This document shows, in pieces, positions 62,173-64,000 of a DNA stretch of 64,000 nucleotides. The translations under genes and the position numbers were made by a program. The stretch spans positions 248,001-312,000 of the forward strand of contig NZ_LJIZ01000026.1 of the NCBI RefSeq assembly GCF_001420605.1, given 5' to 3'. The notes beneath the pieces were generated by a model. That model saw only the letters and a program-made list of their open reading frames with translations, had not been told where the DNA came from and did not search any database. This DNA is from Bacillus sp. FJAT-25509. Its GTDB lineage: Bacteria; Bacillota; Bacilli; Bacillales; Bacillaceae_G. The stretch's first letter is position 1; the number at the start of each line of letters is the position of its first letter.

Positions 62173-64000
62173 TGGGTTTTAAATGGGATCACTTTTTTGT
62201 AACAGGTGAACCAATGATCTATGGCGCAATGGTGAGTATCGTTGTTGTAACTCTTGCTATTGTAATTGGTTTAACCAAATTTAAAAAATGGGGTTATTTA
62301 TGGAAAGAATGGTTAACAACTGTTGACCATAAACGTATCGGTGTAATGTATATTCTGTGTGCATTATTAATGCTATTCCGTGGTGGAGTAGATGCATTAT
62401 TAATGCGTGCACAGTTAGCAGGACCAGATTTAAAAATATTAGATGCACAGCATTATAATGAAATTTTTACAACACACGGCTTAATTATGATTCTGTTCAT
62501 GGCGATGCCTTTCATTATTGGATTAATGAACATCGTTATTCCTTTACAAATCGGAGCTCGTGACGTAGCATTCCCTTACTTAAATGCAGTAAGTTTCTGG
62601 TTATTCTTTGCAGGTGCAATGCTTTTAAATTTAAGCTTTGTTATCGGTGGATCACCAGATGCTGGTTGGACAGCTTACTTCCCTCTAGCTAGTAAGCAAT
62701 TCAGCCCAGGAGTTGGGAATAACTATTACGCAATTTCGCTTCAAATTGCTGGTCTAGGTACATTGATGACTGGTATTAACTTTATCGTTACAATTTTAAA
62801 AATGCGTGCACCAGGTTTGAAATTAATGAAATTACCAATGTTTACATGGAGTATCTTAATTACAAACGTTATTATCGTATTCGCATTCCCAGTATTAACT
62901 GTAGCTTTAGCATTAATGATGTTTGATCGTGAGTTTGGTACTCAATTCTTTACGATGGCACATGGTAATGATATGCTTTGGGCGAACTTATTCTGGATTT
63001 GGGGACATCCTGAAGTTTACATCGTTATTCTTCCAGCATTCGGTATATATAGTGAAATTATAGCTACATTCTCAAGAAAGAATTTATACGGATATAAGAG
63101 CATGGTTGTCAGTATGATCGCCATTTCTGCTCTAAGTTTCCTTGTATGGGTTCACCATTTCTATACAATGGGTCAAGGCTCTGTTGTAAATGGCTTCTTT
63201 AGTATTACAACAATGGCAATTAGTATACCAACCGGTGTTAAAATATTTAACTGGTTGTTTACATTAAGAAAAGGTAAGATCGAATTTACCGTTCCAATGT
63301 TGTACTCACTAGCATTTATTCCGATCTTTACAATCGGTGGGGTTACAGGAGTAATGCTAGCTATGGCAAGTGCTGACTACCAATATCATAATACGATGTT
63401 CTTAGTTGCTCACTTCCATTATGTATTAATTCCAGGTACTGTTTTTGCGGTAATCGCAGGATTCTACTATTGGTTCCCTAAAGTATTTGGTTTCAAATTA
63501 GATGAAAAAATTGGTAAGATTACGTTCTGGACAATTATCGTTAGCTTTAACGTAACATTCTTCCCATTATTCTTATTAGGATTAAAAGGTATGACTCGCC
63601 GTACTTATACTTATAGTGCAGAGTCAGGTTTCGGACCTTTAAACTTGATTGCTACAATTGGAGCTGTTGGGTTAGCAGTCGGATTCTGTTTACTTGTTTA
63701 CAATATTTATTACAGTGTACGTTACGCACCAAGAGAAACAACTGGTGATCCATGGAATGCAAGAACATTAGAGTGGGCAACAAGTAGTCCAATTGCTCCT
63801 TATAATTTCGCAGTTATTCCAAAAGTTGATTCTTTAGATCCATTCTGGAAAGCTAAAAAAGAAGGTAAATCTTTACTTGAAGGCGAGATTACAGATATTC
63901 ATATGCCAAGTAATAGTGGTATACCTTTCATTTTAGGTGCAGCATTTATGGCATTTGGTTTCTTCTTAATATTTGAATGGTGGGTACCAATGATTGTATT
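62172..64000 (+). CDS. qoxB: aa3-type menaquinol oxidase subunit I (partial, runs off the window)
   Basis: The first 609 residues of a heme-copper oxidase subunit I; QoxB is usually about 650. All metal ligands fall in view: His102 in THGLIM for low-spin heme, His279 in WGHPEVY plus His328 and His329 in WVHHFY for CuB, and His414 and His416 in AHFHYVL for the high-spin heme a3 and the low-spin heme. The Tyr of GHPEVY forms the CuB His-Tyr link. It pumps protons while reducing oxygen with menaquinol. qoxC and qoxD should follow beyond the window. Confidence 0.95.
   Translation, partial: MGFKWDHFFVTGEPMIYGAMVSIVVVTLAIVIGLTKFKKWGYLWKEWLTTVDHKRIGVMYILCALLMLFRGGVDALLMRAQLAGPDLKILDAQHYNEIFTTHGLIMILFMAMPFIIGLMNIVIPLQIGARDVAFPYLNAVSFWLFFAGAMLLNLSFVIGGSPDAGWTAYFPLASKQFSPGVGNNYYAISLQIAGLGTLMTGINFIVTILKMRAPGLKLMKLPMFTWSILITNVIIVFAFPVLTVALALMMFDREFGTQFFTMAHGNDMLWANLFWIWGHPEVYIVILPAFGIYSEIIATFSRKNLYGYKSMVVSMIAISALSFLVWVHHFYTMGQGSVVNGFFSITTMAISIPTGVKIFNWLFTLRKGKIEFTVPMLYSLAFIPIFTIGGVTGVMLAMASADYQYHNTMFLVAHFHYVLIPGTVFAVIAGFYYWFPKVFGFKLDEKIGKITFWTIIVSFNVTFFPLFLLGLKGMTRRTYTYSAESGFGPLNLIATIGAVGLAVGFCLLVYNIYYSVRYAPRETTGDPWNARTLEWATSSPIAPYNFAVIPKVDSLDPFWKAKKEGKSLLEGEITDIHMPSNSGIPFILGAAFMAFGFFLIFEWWVPMIV

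Overview
The window is a low-GC chromosomal stretch of an endospore-forming member of the Bacillaceae. The reasons are two complete GerA-type germinant receptor operons plus an orphan receptor A subunit, CotF-, CotS- and CotSA-like coat genes, a SASP-like small gene, an aa3-type menaquinol oxidase (qox), GGAGG-type ribosome sites with many TTG/GTG starts, and compact rho-independent terminators. I cannot fix the genus from the sequence alone.

Layout. 1-7.2 kb: 3' end of an AI-2E-type transporter, a LysR remnant, an orphan GerA-type A subunit, a secreted alkyl-sulfatase-like metallo-beta-lactamase protein, an APC amino-acid permease behind a CcpA-type site, and two CotF-like coat genes. 7.2-10.7 kb: a TetR gene, a 52-bp tandem repeat array, an agmatinase-family enzyme with a palindromic operator, and several very small genes. 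10.9-18.2 kb: CoA-transferase/racemase plus acyl-CoA synthetase, a second TetR gene, then kynureninase and a permease behind twin palindromes, and an alpha/beta hydrolase. 18.4-22.8 kb: an unusual multidomain regulator followed by an M20 amidohydrolase, a DUF3311 protein and a sodium:solute symporter. 23.2-33 kb: two germinant receptor operons facing each other (A-C-B on +, A-B-C on -) around a CotS-like pseudokinase, each with a small membrane protein gene. 33.2-43.4 kb: an XRE-TPR regulator and a spore-surface glycosylation locus (UDP-glucuronate epimerase, CotS-like kinase, CotSA-like glycosyltransferase, GalU, UDP-glucose dehydrogenase, HipA-like kinase, second glycosyltransferase). 43.7-47.8 kb: an RpiR-regulated operon of M20 hydrolase, GNAT and N-acylamino-acid racemase, which together fit the known D- to L-amino-acid conversion through N-succinyl intermediates. 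48-53 kb: MoxR/DUF58/DUF4129 cluster and a CapA-like lipoprotein. 53.4-54.8 kb: a tnpB-only IS605-type element with probable omega RNA, lying directly upstream of an ECF sigma/anti-sigma/DUF4097 operon (54.8-57.5 kb). 57.7-60.3 kb: a three-repeat LSm-like protein, an ArsB-family transporter and a DUF1904 protein. 60.6-64 kb: a candidate Fur-controlled small RNA, then qoxA and the start of qoxB, which runs off the window.

The most interesting material outside genes is the strictly 52-bp hairpin array at 7951-8420 with one compensatory arm change, the Fur-box/C-rich/terminator unit at 60646-60880, the twin palindromes over the kynureninase promoter, and the repeated motifs upstream of qoxA. No tRNA, rRNA or CRISPR array was seen.
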